Shown: positions 26,701 through 41,200 of the stretch, piece by piece | Layout of the letters: every line of letters starts with the position of its first letter | How positions within the stretch are numbered: position 1 is the first letter of the stretch | Assembly: GCF_001640805.2 (NCBI RefSeq) | Contig: NC_066854.1 | Span: 10,907,775 to 10,971,774 of the forward strand | Source: Lates calcarifer | Taxonomy: Eukaryota > Chordata > Actinopteri > Centropomidae | Length of the DNA stretch: 64,000 nt | Reading direction: 5' to 3' | Notes under the pieces: generated by a model | Seen by the model: the letters and a program-made list of their open reading frames with translations, nothing else | Databases searched by the model: none | Told to the model about the DNA's origin: nothing | Made by a program: the position numbers and the translations under genes

Positions 26701-29700
26701 ATGAAGTGGCTTTACCTGTTCTGTTCCAGCAATCGCCACTTCAATTGACTGGACTGAAATATGTATTATTTATCTTTGTCTCTGTGTTGCATCATCAGGC
26801 TTTTGTACTGTATTCTGTCAGATGCAAATGATCTCTCCTGTTTCTCAAGTTAGTTCCATCTGTGTAGATCCAGTGTTACTATTGAATGAGAGTAAAGTAA
26901 ATATAGAGAGTAAATATACATCAGGTTTGTTGCCATTTTAGGAATTACTGGTTAGAGTTGAGGTGAAAATTGAAGTCCCCTTGCTCACTTTTAGTGTAGA
27001 GATTTAAACTATAATGATCTTGTGGCTATTGTGCATGTATGTTTTTATTAAACCTTGTAAGCTTCTGGTTGAGTGACTGACATTTGAGGGCTGGCATTAC
27101 TAGCAGACACACTGTTAACTGTCATGGTGCACTACTGACTGGAGTACATCATAGCCCTGTACAGCCTGTGAATGTTGATATTAGAAATATTTGCCCTACA
27201 CTGGTTATGTCCTGTAAGCTTTGTACTCACGTACTCCTCACGTCTCTCAGCAACATTCAACATTTTGAAGGACATGTCATGCTGTTACATCTGGATTCTG
27301 ATTGGAAACTAGCAAGCCAGGCTAAGCTTCCACTTAACCTCCACAAGTCTAACTACAGTTAATGGAAATTATAGCCTAAGAACTTACATTGCTTCTGTTC
27401 TCTTCGTTATAGCTTCCACTCAGCTAGTTAGCCTTACTTGCTAACATTCCCACTAGATGTTACTTTTCCTTATTGGTTTATTTCAACACCTGCTGTGTCA
27501 GTTAGCTTTGTCTCGCATCATAGGACAGAGCTGGGTTTAGCTAGCATCCCTTTTTCATGGGGTTGCTGTGATGGCAATTATCAAACCTCACAGCAGTGAG
27601 TAGTCATGTAACCTCAGCATTACATACATTACCCTGTGGCTCAAATTAGTTGGATGCTGACATATTATACACCTTTATTTTGTCAAAACTTCTGCCCGCT
27701 GGTAGAACAGACAGTGTCACACATGTAATGTAATATCTGTATATCTTAAATATCTGTTTATTTTTTATTTTCATACATAAGTAAATGAGATGTAGACATT
27801 TTGCTCCTCTACAGATAAACATCAGGTTGTGTCCCCACAGGGACACGGTAACGTATTCACTCTTTGACCTTTTGAACCCAAGTCATGCATTCCACTGCCT
27901 GGTTTACTGCTCATGAGATGGGTGAGACGTGATGCTTGGCTCTGTCTAGATCCATGCAGACAGTGAGATGGGTATTTACGACTGTATTTTCATGTCAAAG
28001 GTCAGATGAAACTGAGACAGTTTTCAGTGCTGGACCTCATCAATGAGACAGTCTGTGAAAACCTACACCAACAAGTCAGCAGTTAACATGTCGTCTCCTA
28101 TGAATGATAGAGCTGCTATAGATAGAAATGTTACCTCAAGTTTAAGGCTCATCATTTTGGGTTCATTGTGTTTTTTCTAGTTTTTAATTCAGATTAAATT
28201 GCCTGGATTTTATGTATTTATACATTGAAAATTTGTACTCAGTTTAATCTGGATTTAGCAATCTTTGAATCATAATCTGATGGTACTCACACACAGTCCT
28301 GATGAAGCAGATTAACTGAGGTTTTGACTAATAAACTTTTAATAGGCTCAGGATGTTTTGTTCAGAACTTTAACTTCAGTTGTTGCTTATGTAGTCATCA
28401 TAAAAGGAAAACTAGAGGTTTGAAATCAAGTTTCCAGGGGCACAAATACACTCTCATTTTTAAATAAGTCAGAGGAACTTCCTGAGAGATCCTGACACTG
28501 TATTTTTAGCAAACGTTGGAGTAAATAGTGCATTTGTCTGCACTATTTCCAGCTGTGGATGAAAACACCAGGATACAGTACAACAGTAATGCTAATGTGT
28601 TTTTGATACATTTTAGAAAATGGCATAGTTTATACTTGTTAGTCAAACAAATTCACTATTGGTTTTTGCCTTTTCATTATATTTGGACTTATCCCGTAAT
28701 AATGCATAAAAGATACTGGAGAAAGTAATTTCCAATTTCCTGTTCATTCTCTTATTCCATTTGTTTCCAGTACATGTGCTTGAAGTGTTGATATTCTGTG
28801 TAGTTGTGAAAATTCTATTATTAGTATACGAATCTACACAGTAGCCTGTTTCCAGCTTCAAAGACAACCTAAGCGTACTGCCTGGGTCCTCCCATTGTTC
28901 TGCTTCATCTCTGCTGTTTTAACCCTGAGGCCAGTGGGATATTCTCTGTCCCAATGCACCATCCTCCTCCTCGTCCTCCTCCCAACCCCCTCAGTTTAAA
29001 GTGATCATAATGCATCTCCACAACCCATCCATGATCCCCTCTCTGCTGGTGTGGGGCTGATACTCATTTACGTTGAGAATTACATTTTGAGAAAAGTGCC
29101 TTTGGTTGCTGTTATTGAATCTTGTTGTAGCTGATGGCAGTTCATTATCTGTCCCTCTCTTTCTGGCGGGGGCAGCACTCACAGGGTCACGTTAGCAGCT
29201 TGTTATGACTACCATGTAAAGAGTCCTTATCTTTGTTGTTCTAACGGCTCTGCTCCGCCACCACTGACCTTCATTATCTGCGGATGCAGTCAGGCCCAGA
29301 CGTCAGCGTATAGCCCAGTTGGCAGCTCACTCTGTTTACTTTTTCCACTTCCCATCTTCTATGCCTTTCTTTCTCACATGCTTGGAAATAACCTCTCTTA
29401 CCTTCATTGAGCCGATTTTTCTGTGAAAAGCAAAAAAAGGTGACACCCAGAAATATGTTCCAGTAAAGAGAATCCACTCATGTAACAGTTGTGTATTGTG
29501 TTAATTGTTGATGTAGATAGGCCTCCTCTCCTTGACTATAATACTATCTATCATACAGATATGAATGAGCATAGTTAGTTTACATCTAGAAGGAAAAAGA
29601 AACACACACACATATACATGTTAAAATGTATAGAAGAGACATGTATATACATATATATCTTCATATACACAGGCTTACACATCTGTGACAGATTTTAGGT

Positions 29701-32193
29701 GGAACCTTTCAGTATAAATCAGACCTGTTCAGCTGTAGCATAGTGAAGGACGTCTTTAATCCATTAATTCGTAGAGGCGGGGGGCAGAGGTGACATCTGG
29801 CTAAAAAATGGAAAATACAACAAAATTGGAACAAAAGACTGAATTACTTCTGTAGAAGGGAGGATTCCAGACGATATCATGGCTGTGGTAAATGTGCATT
29901 GTGTGTTTGCTGAGAATATTTCACACCTGAAACTGTGAATTTTTCCTCAACCATTATTATCCATTAGAATGTGATCCACACTCTTAACATTTATCATGTC
30001 TATGTAAATGCTGTTTCTCTCAGATCTACTATTTTTATATTTGTTAGTCAGTAAATCAGAAAACTCGAGTACTATTACATCTGACTCAGGTGTGAGTCAG
30101 GATGAGTACAACCCAGGTGACTTGAGTTGTGTAGTGTGTGTTGTCGTGCTGCAGAGCAGCAGCCTGATCAATGGTGGCATTCAATCACTAGTCACAAAGG
30201 CTTATCAAGTGTATCCAACCTCCTCAGGGATCCCTCCTCTCTCCTCTGTCAGAAATAAGAGCACTGAAAGACCCAGAATGATTTCCAGGTCCACTGAGGA
30301 TCAAGAGGCAAAGGACGTAGCTGTTATCTTAAATCATTTTTTGGTTTCCTCCCTCTCACAATTGCAGGATGACAACTGGGGCGAAACCACCACTGCCGTC
30401 ACCGGCACATCAGAGCACAGCCTCTCTCAGGAGGACATTGTTCGCATCACCAAGGACCTGGAGGACAGCGTGGGGCTCGACTGCCGCCGTTACTTCACCC
30501 TGACCTTGGCCGTGATCCTGGGGCTGCTGGTTTTCCTGACGCCGCTTGCCTTCCTGGTGCTCCCCCACATCCTCTGGCCGGAGAGGCTGCAGAGCTGCGG
30601 CACGGCCTGCGAGGGCCTCTTCATCTCCGTGGCCTTCAAGCTGCTCATACTGCTGCTGGCCGTATGGGCGCTCTTCTTCAGGCCGCCGCGGGCCGGCCTC
30701 CCACGAGTCTTCGTCTTCAGGGCTCTGCTTGCCGTGCTGGTGCTGCTGTTTGTGGTCTCTTATTGGCTGTTCTACGGGGTCAGAATACTTGACTCACAGG
30801 TGAGCTAAGAGAAGGTTAAGAGAAGATAATACAGCCATGAAATATCATAGCTAACCTTGCTTGTACATGCACGCTTTACATAAAAATATTCATGGAAATT
30901 CAAGTGAGTCTGCAGACATACACGCACATACACAACCAAATATTTCCAATATTAGTGGCAGAGGTTTTACACATTAATTTTTAATGCCTTTAGGAGCTCA
31001 ACAAATTCACACACAACCAAAACAGATATTTGGCTTTTCCAGAGCATGTGTGTGTGTGTGTTTACTGCGTAAGTCATAATTTAAAATCCCTGTTGAGAAT
31101 GCTTGTAGGAAAACACACACACACAAACAGTCGGGGTCTAGAAAGCTTGCAACCCTTTGAAATTTATCTAAATATTCATATGCTCTACATCTTGTCTTAC
31201 AAGTATACGTCCTCCTTTTTTACCCCCGCAGGAGTATTTTATGCTTGGTTTTTTAATTTTATTATTTTTTATTATTTACTGTATTTGCATGTGGTAGAAA
31301 GAATGTTACTCCATCTGCTGTTTAAATTTGACTGTTTATGCTCACTGCTGTTTCACTGTCCTGCAGGATGAGAACTACCAGGGGATCGTGCAGTACGCTG
31401 TGTCGCTGGTGGATGCTCTGCTCTTCATCCACTACCTGGCCATCGTCCTGCTGGAGCTCCGGCAGCTCCAGCCGTGTTTCTCTGTGTGTGTCATGCGCTC
31501 CACAGACGGAGAGACAAGGCACTACAACCTGGGACAGCTCAGGTGAGAAATGAAGTGACTAGTTTAAATTTCTGTATATGTTTTTTTTGATAATTTATAC
31601 TCAGAAGTCATGAGATCAGACAACTAAGAACAGATTACAATTACAAAATTATTATGAATTACATGAAAAACAGTAGAAACACACATTCATGTGACAAAGT
31701 AATTTACTAGGAAGGTGCATGCATGTTGTTTGGCCAACACATTGTCCTTCCAGATTCAGGCATCAGTCAAGCAAGGTTTATGGTTTTTTAAATGAATGAC
31801 AGAGTCACATGTTTACTGTGTGATCTCAACTTGAGTGTTGTTGGTCTCTCTTTTGGACAATGTAAATCTCTTAAAGAATATGATTAGCAGTATTAGACAT
31901 GTACATACACAAATCATCCTTTTTGTAGTTACGTCTGTGGTTCTCAGCTCATTCTTAGTACTACTATTAGTACTAAGTCTTCAAAAGTGAGTCATAAATA
32001 TATAGTTTCATTTCATTAAATAATTTCCTAAGACAGCTGATCACTGCAGTTTTTAGCCAACATTACTCAAATGGGAGGAAATGGTGTATTTGTTGGGGAC
32101 TACTTTCAGCGGTGGATTAATACACATTTTTGTGCTCAAGTGAGTATTTCCAGCAGCAGGATGTTGTGTATGTGGGATTGTATCAAAATAAAC

Positions 32194-32262
<69 letters not shown>

Positions 32263-35200
32263 GTAATGATGGAACATGTGTGATTCACTGATGTTTCTAA
32301 TAGTTTTTGAACAACAATGGTGCTCTATAGCACAGAGGAATAATATATATTGGGCTTTGAATACACACACAATACTCGTTAGATGTTTCTCGTCTTTTCA
32401 TGGGGTTTGTTTACAAGACAAATATAGAAAAGTGCCAAACTTATCCTTTAATGTATGATGGCAGTCTAACTTTCTGTCAGCAGAGTGTTAGCTTTGTTGT
32501 TCAGGCTTGTTACAGAGAAATTACTGAGAAGATTTTTGGCTTCTAACTAAAACTAACACCAGAAAATTATGTGGGCAAATAGTGTGAAACCAAAACATAC
32601 ATATTTGGCTTATGAGTGTAAAATAGTCAACCACTTTATAAGACTCAAAGACATTAATGGATGCTGTTAACATTAAGAGCAAGTTAGCAGAAAACCCAGA
32701 TGACCTCTATGCATGTAGAGATTGCTAAAAGAGGAGGTAGAGATAGAGGGAGCTAGGTTGATATGAGCAACCAGGGGATAGAAAGTGAGAACGTGGGGGG
32801 ATGAAAGGGAGGGAAAACAGAGGATGTGTGGGCAAGATGAAGGCAGGGGGAAAGATAGAAACTGGGACACCTCAAGTGAGAGACATGGGAAAGGAAGAGC
32901 GAAGTAACTGGTTACCTACTCAGAGATGAGAGGAAGGAATTCTTAAAGAAAAGATTCACAAAAGTCAAGAAAGGGAGGGAGGTGCCTGAAGGAGAAGAGT
33001 GGTGATCAAGTAGAAAAGGAGAATAAATGTTAAACCAGCGCTGGAAGAAAATGCAGAGACAAAAAGGCACACAGACAAAGTGGGTGATAGGGAGAGGAAA
33101 TCGTGCCAGAAGAAAAAAGGAGAGGGTGGGGATGACTTCAGAGAGGAAACTCCTCAGAAAAGAGCTGCAGACGGAGGGCGGAGTAGAGAGGAAAGACCCA
33201 GGAGACTGAAGCAGGGAGAACGCTACAGGAGGGAGTGAAAGAGAGAATGGAGAACGAAGGATTAATACTTAATGGGAGGGTAGTGTTGAATCCTAAAATG
33301 TATGTGGGAATGAAAGAAAGGGAATGTGTGTGTGTGTGTGTGTGTGCGTGCAGGAAAGAACAGCTCAGACTAGACCGACCAGGTTTTTATGACCTTACAG
33401 TCTCTGAGGGAAAACAGGAAGATCCCATTTTTAGCCAAACAGAGCAGCCCCCCTGTTGCTCCCTGGTATCAATACGCAGCTCCCTGAGTCCCACATGTAC
33501 TCTTGCTCACGGGTAACTAATAAAACCTGATGGATTTATAGATGGACCTCTTTTATGGCAGGGTAGATGAAATATTATCCTGTATCTGTTCTTACATTCA
33601 AAGGTACATCTGTTGGTAGGGGCTCTTGGGTGAGTTTTGCAGGTGAGCTTTTCATGCTGTATGTGCCCTGCATCCACAGTGGTTCAGAATATTTCAGGAT
33701 GACAGACAATTCTTTGCACTTAATACTTCATTGATCAGAAAGTCACAGTAGATTAAATTAGATTAACTTTTATTGTTATTTTGACAGTACATACCAGACT
33801 AACAAAGGTGTATATAGAGATATGAATGTACAGTATGGCTTCAGGATATAATTTAAACAGCAGGAAGTATTTAGAGCTGCCACCTAAATCTTGACATTGG
33901 TTAGGAAGAAGAAGAAGGTTTCTTTTATTTACACATACAAGAAACAAGAAACAAGTGTCCAGTTTGCATTTCTACCACATGCTCAGTCGGAGTGCTCTTA
34001 GTCCATACAGTCTGCACAGGCATATTCTGGGCAGGGCAGAGGGCGTGTGGACCTTCATGGACATGACCAGATGATAAAATTTACATCAAGTGGATCCTCG
34101 CAGATGCAGCAACTATAAATTAGCCTTTAGTTTTCTTGGTATCAGCTGCTTCCTAAATGTCTTGTCAACTGGGGGGCTATCAACCATCCCATTAGCACAG
34201 CCATTATAACATGATTCATCTGACGTTCACTCTTTTAGTCCATCCACCACCCCATCCTCCTCCTTATATACTGTATTTTTGGTATTACTGATATAACTAA
34301 GATTTGGTGTACGTATTTATTAAGGGGGTTAGGGTTAGGTTAGGTTGATTAGTTCTTCCAGCAAAATCTGTATTGCTGCTCAGATACTTCAAGAGCTTCC
34401 GCAAAGGGCAGAGCCTATTCTGGCAAATCTAACTATATAATCATTCGCTATAAACAGTCAATTCCTTGAAGTGAGTGTCTCTGGCTGAAATTATGTAGCA
34501 CAGGAAACAGACATGATGCATTCCTGACTAACAGCTGAAGGTATTTGAAGTGACACAAAGCCACTATAGTCTGACTAATTTTGGATTTTTCGGCCAATAC
34601 TGATATCTGTCTTTGGGACTCTAAAAGATCAGATAACATTTTTTTTCTTCTCAATTTTCTCAACCTACAAGGAAATTTTGAATGCCTCAGTTTATTTGAA
34701 AAATTCAGAATCACAATATATGGTTGCCATTGGACAGTGATGAAAGGCAGCTTCACCAGATTTTATATTCACCTCTGGCGCGTTAAGAGAACTAGTGTAA
34801 GGTGATGTGAGAGGTCATGGAGCCCTGCATTGTTTGCTTTGGAACACTGTCTGCATTGATATGTGATTTGTAGCTAATGGACTAAAATGTGTAAAAAAAA
34901 AAAAAACATAAAGTACATTCTCTGAAATCTGAACTTGCATTAGGCTGAAAGGTGTATTGATTTTCATATTGATTTTGCTTTCATAGAAACAGATCAGACA
35001 AGTGAATGTGTGTGTCTAATGGTCTGGTTGGTGTGTTAGCTGGCTGCCTTGGGGGTGTTGTCCTTTGTAAGCTGTGCCATTCATCCCTGCTTGGCCAGCA
35101 GCAGGCCTGGCCTCGCTCTGTTGTTCGTCTGTGACTGTAAACACACAGCTAATTACTGCTCTCCTGCAGACTGCAGCCGAGCATCTGGTCAGCCTGACAC

Positions 35201-38200
35201 ACCCGCTCGGACACGCACATTCAAACATACATGTGTGGGTAATTGCACCATATACATGCAAATGTCACACGCATGTGTAGCCACAAACATGAACATGAAT
35301 GAATGTATCAAACAGAGAAACCCAGACATGAGTGGGTGTTGTGTTTTCTCTGCCAATCTCTCATGTATCTCCTCTAGTAACAGGCTGCGGCTCACATTCC
35401 TGTTTTTCTGGCATCCATCCTTAGCCTTATCATAATGGGGACCCTGCTCGGGCCCTGGGGTCCTGAAAGCTTGTCTCTGTCTGCCTGGTCTTTGATGCCA
35501 ATCTGAGAGCCAGAGGAATCCTTTTTTGTCCCCTTGTCAAACCAGACAAGTTGAAGATGAACGCATTCCTTACAGCCTGGGAGAGTTGTTGTAGCAGGGT
35601 GGGGGTTAAACACATTCACTGCTGGGAACATCCCAGTTTACATTCCCTGACTGATCAGTCCTGAGCAGCAGCATTAGAGCAGGCACTGGTCTGCAGTTTG
35701 ACTCTGTTTCTATAACTGAATTTACATAGCCAACACTTTTTGAGATGCTGTGGCGTTGGCCAGTCAAACCGTTGGTTTGAATGGTTTTTGTGTGCCCTCA
35801 GCTTAATAATTGATCGAAGTTGGGAAGCAACAGGAACTCTTACTCCAGTACTTACGCAAGAGGCCACTAAACAATGGTCCTGTCTGTAGTGGCTCTGAAT
35901 GCTTAACATAAGAGAGGGCTGTCTGGGTTTCTTGAGTTAACCAAGGGAGTTGCTGTCACACTTCCTGCTGCCTCTTTAGCAGAACGCACACAGCCCCCTG
36001 CTAAGTATGATGATGTGTTTGTTGTCCTATAGTCTTGCTGTGTGACACACTGTTTCTGAAATCATCTGAGTTAGTTTACTTCTGGCAGATTTTAAAGATC
36101 TGGGAGTCATCTGTATAATTACTTTATTTGAGATATAACAGCACCCAGTATATCACTAACATCTGTTTCTAGAATACAGAAGCTTTTATTTCATTGTCAT
36201 AAGACACACTGTTTCTAAGCTTATAGATGCTCAGCTTCTAACACTGATTGGAAATTTCATTACAATTTCTCTCTGACAGCTCTGTAATACATCTCCACTG
36301 AACACAAGGCTTCCTCTTTGTATTTGTTTCCAAGACAATCAAACAAATACTGAGATCTATAAATACTTCACAGCACTGGATGACAATTTGCACACTGAAA
36401 AGAAAAGAAAAGAAAATAGGCACACACTGTTCCTTTCCATCCTTTATTTGAAGTGGACATGACTGACACCATTTTGACCTCAAATGGTATTTAGAAACCA
36501 TTTTCCTTCTCAGTTTTTCATGTTCTTCAGATGCAGTAAAATTCTATATATCAGCCTAAACAAAAAGCCCCCATCCTCCTTTCACAACTTGTGTATTTTT
36601 AGTAAACCAATCTAAACATCTGTCTGTGTAACTTTGTTAGGCTCTTGTGATGTTACTATCAGCTCCCGTTCACGTGACTGTCACCAGATGGCAAGGCTGT
36701 AAGAATGAATGACGTTTTTAATGCTGTCTGGATCCCTGGATGGTTTGTATCTGTCTGTGGTGATGTAAATGACCCATTACTTAATGTGTGTAATGTGTGG
36801 TTTGTTCTGAGGCAGGAATGGAAGTTACAAGAGGTCAGAAAGTGCTCTCATCAGTGGGTCGGAGGTTATACTATGATCTCTCTTTGGGATAATATGAAGC
36901 GCATGCTGCAGGTTAGCATGTGCTGTTGTTCGTGCATATTGAGTTAGCTCTCCACAAGGCCTAAAGAATGTCAGGACACAGTGAGGCTACACATATTTAT
37001 GGACACATCCACACAAACAAACACAGAGTGAAAAGGGTCCAGGGTTGCTGTTGGTTAGTTAACAGCTGTCAGCATCTGTTGCTCTCCTGAGCCAACTGCA
37101 GGTCATAGAAATTGAGCTTGTGTCACAACAGTGTCCTAACAGCTACTAAATCCCTGTATGTGCTGCTTACCATGAATTACTGCTACAAAACTGCTATGCT
37201 AGTTTATTGAGTTTATTGAGTGTGCTAGCAAACACTGTCTGCTTTATACATTTGGCACACATAGTTGTGTTTCTGTCCACCTGATGAAATTTTTTGTGAA
37301 TCCAATATTATCTCCCACACTCTCTCATTATCTCTGTTTCAGTCTCCACTGAGATAAATATCTGGCTCTTTAGCTAGTTGCTAACGCTGTCTGTCTGTTG
37401 TTTGGTACTAGGCAGGTAGTACACAGTGCTCTGTGCATCTGGAAACAAGGTTTATGAGAGCGGTGAGAATTCATAAAAACATTTAAGTTACAGGCTATAA
37501 AATCAAAGCAATAATACTTAAATAATAATGATAATAATAATAATAATAATTATTATTATTATTATTATTATAGAGCATGTAGTGATTTCACTACATGTGA
37601 CTCATTTCACATTGTACATAGATATTCAATTCATTTTTGATATGAAGAATATTGATCAGAGTAGCTTTAATATTTCACTGTGGCCACAAGTGGCAGTGAC
37701 AGTTACAGGATAATGTTTAAACATCATGTTAACGTTGCACCGCACTCATGAGGTCAGTGAACTGACTCAGAAATACACAACAACATCTATTTACAGTATG
37801 CTAACATTAGCTTATATTAGCCACCATAACCTATTATCATAGCAGACTAAATACGGCTGTAGCAGCAAAACTGAATGTTTTGAAGTGAAGAAGGGTGTGT
37901 TACGTTCTTATGAATTTAAGCAGAATGTCGTCTTGCTTTAACCTCTAATGTAGCTCACTTCCAGAGCACAGAGGCTGTATATTATAAAAGAACCAATGCT
38001 TTACATATGAAAACACCCTGCTTATGTACAATTGGTTTAATAGTGTTGTGTTACAAAGGACAAGATCTGGCATGCTCTGTGATCCACAGTGTAAAGGATC
38101 AGGATCTGGGCTGTAGCTGTTTTTAGGAGCACACATCAGTTTCTGACTGCTTCTGTTCAGTCCCTACCTTCATGCTTCACACTTGTCCTCTCACCTTTCT

Positions 38201-41200
38201 CCTGTGTCCTCAAACATCATTTACTCTGTTGTGGTTATCAGTCTAAATATGGTAACTATGGCAACTATCACACTGCTGCTGTCCCATGTCTGATCTTTCT
38301 TCTCCCATGTGACACAGAGGAGTCTTTTTTTGTTCTAGACTTGGATCTTGTGGCCTTATCTTTATAAATCCTACACACTTGACCAATGATATAGAAGTAC
38401 ATACGTGAACAGTAGTCAGTCCAAGTCTGTCTTCATTTTGTCTCTATGAATCTTTCCTTCTTCTCTTATCTAGTTTTTTTTGTCACGAGTCTTTTTAGAT
38501 AAACACAGAGCCATCACCAGTCTTTTTCCATTCTCAGTAGATTTCTTTATGTTTCATTGGAATTTTACAAATACGTGATCTTCTAGCTGTGTGAAAAGGG
38601 TCCTGATGTGTTGTTCAGTCTGTGTTTTGTATCACTTGTGTTGGGAATTTCCCACTAAGGCATTAATTTAAGTATTACTGTCAGATCTTTTACTTCTCTG
38701 GTCCTGCCTTCTTATTTCTCATCCTCCTTTAGCATCACCATCTGTCCATCCCCCACTGCTTTTCCATGGTTATAGTTCTCTTTATTCTTAGGTTTGTATG
38801 TGGGGTTTGTTTCATTATAACAAGGTTTTGTTGTTTATTCTCTAAACGTGTGTTTACATCTCCATCTCCTTGCTATTCAGTACATGGTACTCACTATCCT
38901 CAAGAAAAATGTGATTTTTCAGTCGTATCAAGTGTTGAAAGAAAACGGAAAAGGCTTTCTGGCTTCTTTACTCTTTTGTATTCAGCAGGAGGAGTTGTAG
39001 AATTACTGCAGGGCTTTCCTAGTATTTGTGTTACAAGTGAAAAACTTCCTGTGGCTACTGTTTCTCATGCTCCTCTCTCCCATCATCAAGCCACCTGGAT
39101 TGTAACTAAAAAATGTCTCTTGGCTAAAACTTAACTTTAACCCTGCCCTCTCCTCCTCTCCAGTATTCAGCGGGCAGCTCTGGCTATCTTAGAGCACTAC
39201 TACTGCGACTTCTCAGTCCATAACCCAGCGTTGCTCTCCGCCTCCAAGTCCCGTGCTGCCAAGCACCTGGCCGGCCTCAAGGTGTACAATGTGGATGGTG
39301 AGTTCCCAGCAGCCCCGGCTGAGGGTGAGTGGGATGGTCTTTGAACTTATTGTGTGTTGTGTCTTGGTCTGTGCGTTGGTTTTTCTGTGTGTTGCTTGGA
39401 TTCTACCATCATTTATACTCTATCCATTGTAACACAGAAGAGATTATCCACCTTGAAAATGTGTGGTGTTAATTGAGTTGGATGATTGACTGTTTCCCAG
39501 ATCATATGATAGTTTATAGTTTTACCATTAATTTCCTCTATTGATCTTTCCAAGCAGCCATTCATTCACATCTATTTCAGTATGATAGGAAAATTACATT
39601 GAAACTCAATTCATTAATATTTTAGACCTATTCAAATAACATCTTTTGTTAAACCAACAGTTCAAAACCCAAAGTTATTAGAGTTTTATCACAGAAAGCA
39701 AAGAAAACCTGCAAATCTTCAAATTTGGGAAGGTGGAAGTTAGTCCTTGGGACTGATCACCTGTCTAAAGCACAGCTCAAGTCTCTGCAAGTCCATTTCA
39801 TTTCTTTACTGTCCTGGAATGTGCTGAAACAAATGGCTGCCTGGAAGGAAGAAAATCGATCTGCAAACATAGCATAATTGGAAAATTGTCGACAGTAATT
39901 TAAAGCACAGATGATTTGTAGTTAATGTGCTACAACATGCAAAAATACAAGCACGGTCATTTGATATCTGCCCCAGCACACCCTCTGGTACCTTTGGAGC
40001 AGGTGGGATTTGAGCAACTGACTTTCTCCTCTCCTTATGTGTCTCTTTACCCTGACGCTAACCCTATAAGATGCCTTTAAAGCTAAACTGAAAGCCTACC
40101 TTTTGGACAGTAAGTAAATACAGCTTCCAGCTAAAGCACCCATCACTGACTGCTGTTGTGTTCACTTTATGAAATGAACTCTCCTTAAATCTTTATCCTT
40201 TGTCAGATGTCCTTGAAGCTAAATGAAAGCCTCCTTTTTGCATAGAAATAATGTCATTGAGTGAAACACACACACTGACTGCTTCACACACTCACTAACA
40301 CACCATAGATCCCCTCACTCCTCACCACTCCTCTTCATCCTTTGCATGCCACAGGTTGATGAAAAAGTTCAAAGTCGTCCTCACGACAGCTGGCAGAATG
40401 TAACACAAACCCTCTATTAAATTATAGCTCTCCCTTAAGTGTGCTCAAGCTTCACTTAAGTGCACTAACTTGACTCCACTCTTCCTTTTTCTGCTGCCAT
40501 TTGTCTCCCTCCTTTCTCCTGCCTCCTCTCAAATGTTAGTGGGAAACAGAGCTGGAGATGGCTGATAAATCAATAGCTATTACGCCGCCGGTCTTGTCAT
40601 TTCTCTCCCGTGTCTCATCCTCCTTCATTTTCATCCTGCAGCAGCTGGTCAGGGACCCCTCCATCTCTCTTACTCTCTCATCTCGAGCTTTTACTTCTCT
40701 CTCCTTCTTTCTTCCTCCATGTTGTAACAAATAAGTCGAACTCAGGGACAGACAATAATCTTTCCTTGATTAAAGAGTGGCGAAGCCCTGAGCCCAAAGC
40801 AGCCGTAGCACTCAATTACACTACACATCCAAATGGGCTCAGGTGATTTTATGATGTCTGACAAGCTGTTTGATTTCCATATTGTTTTCTCTGCTGTAGA
40901 CACTGGGAATTAAAAATGATTCCCAGTGGTTCAAGGTGTTTCTTGCCAAGCAGTTCTCCAAGATATGGAAGTACATACAGTACACGATCTACTTCCTGTC
41001 ATAGTTCATTAATGTTAAAAGAACAGTTATTTAGCTTAGTCTAATAATTCTGGAAGGATAACTTTTAGTTATTTCATTTTCATTTTTTGTTTTAAAGAAT
41101 ATTCTTATATTTAATTATGACACAGTAAATGTATACATAAAAAGGAAATATTTAGTGTGTAGTGTGTAGTTTTGTATTATGAGGAGCTGTTCCAAAAGCT

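Larger units (their letters stand above)
14344..30367 (+). other. vangl1 intron 2 (16 kb)
   Basis: This is the largest intron. It contains repeats of families A, B and C and a TG tract at 16970-16991. It also holds a candidate alternative promoter and first exon (20566-20884). Just before exon 3 there is a 120-codon stretch open in the vangl1 frame (30008-30367). The longest minus-strand frames (16091-16555, 18664-19137) have no recognisable family features. Confidence 0.75.
31543..39163 (+). other. vangl1 intron 4 (7.6 kb)
   Basis: No coding exon recognised. It carries the family C repeat with a long TG microsatellite (32025-32259), a purine-rich stretch (32680-33260), a TG tract near 33326 and an inverted AAT/ATT triplet run (37522-37572). 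Confidence 0.75.

Noticed and set aside
30546..30803. 85-codon second frame inside vangl1 exon 3
   Set aside because: It is an alternate-frame shadow of the transmembrane exon.
32053..32370. Minus-strand frame with HTHTHT repeat
   Set aside because: It is a translation of the TG microsatellite.
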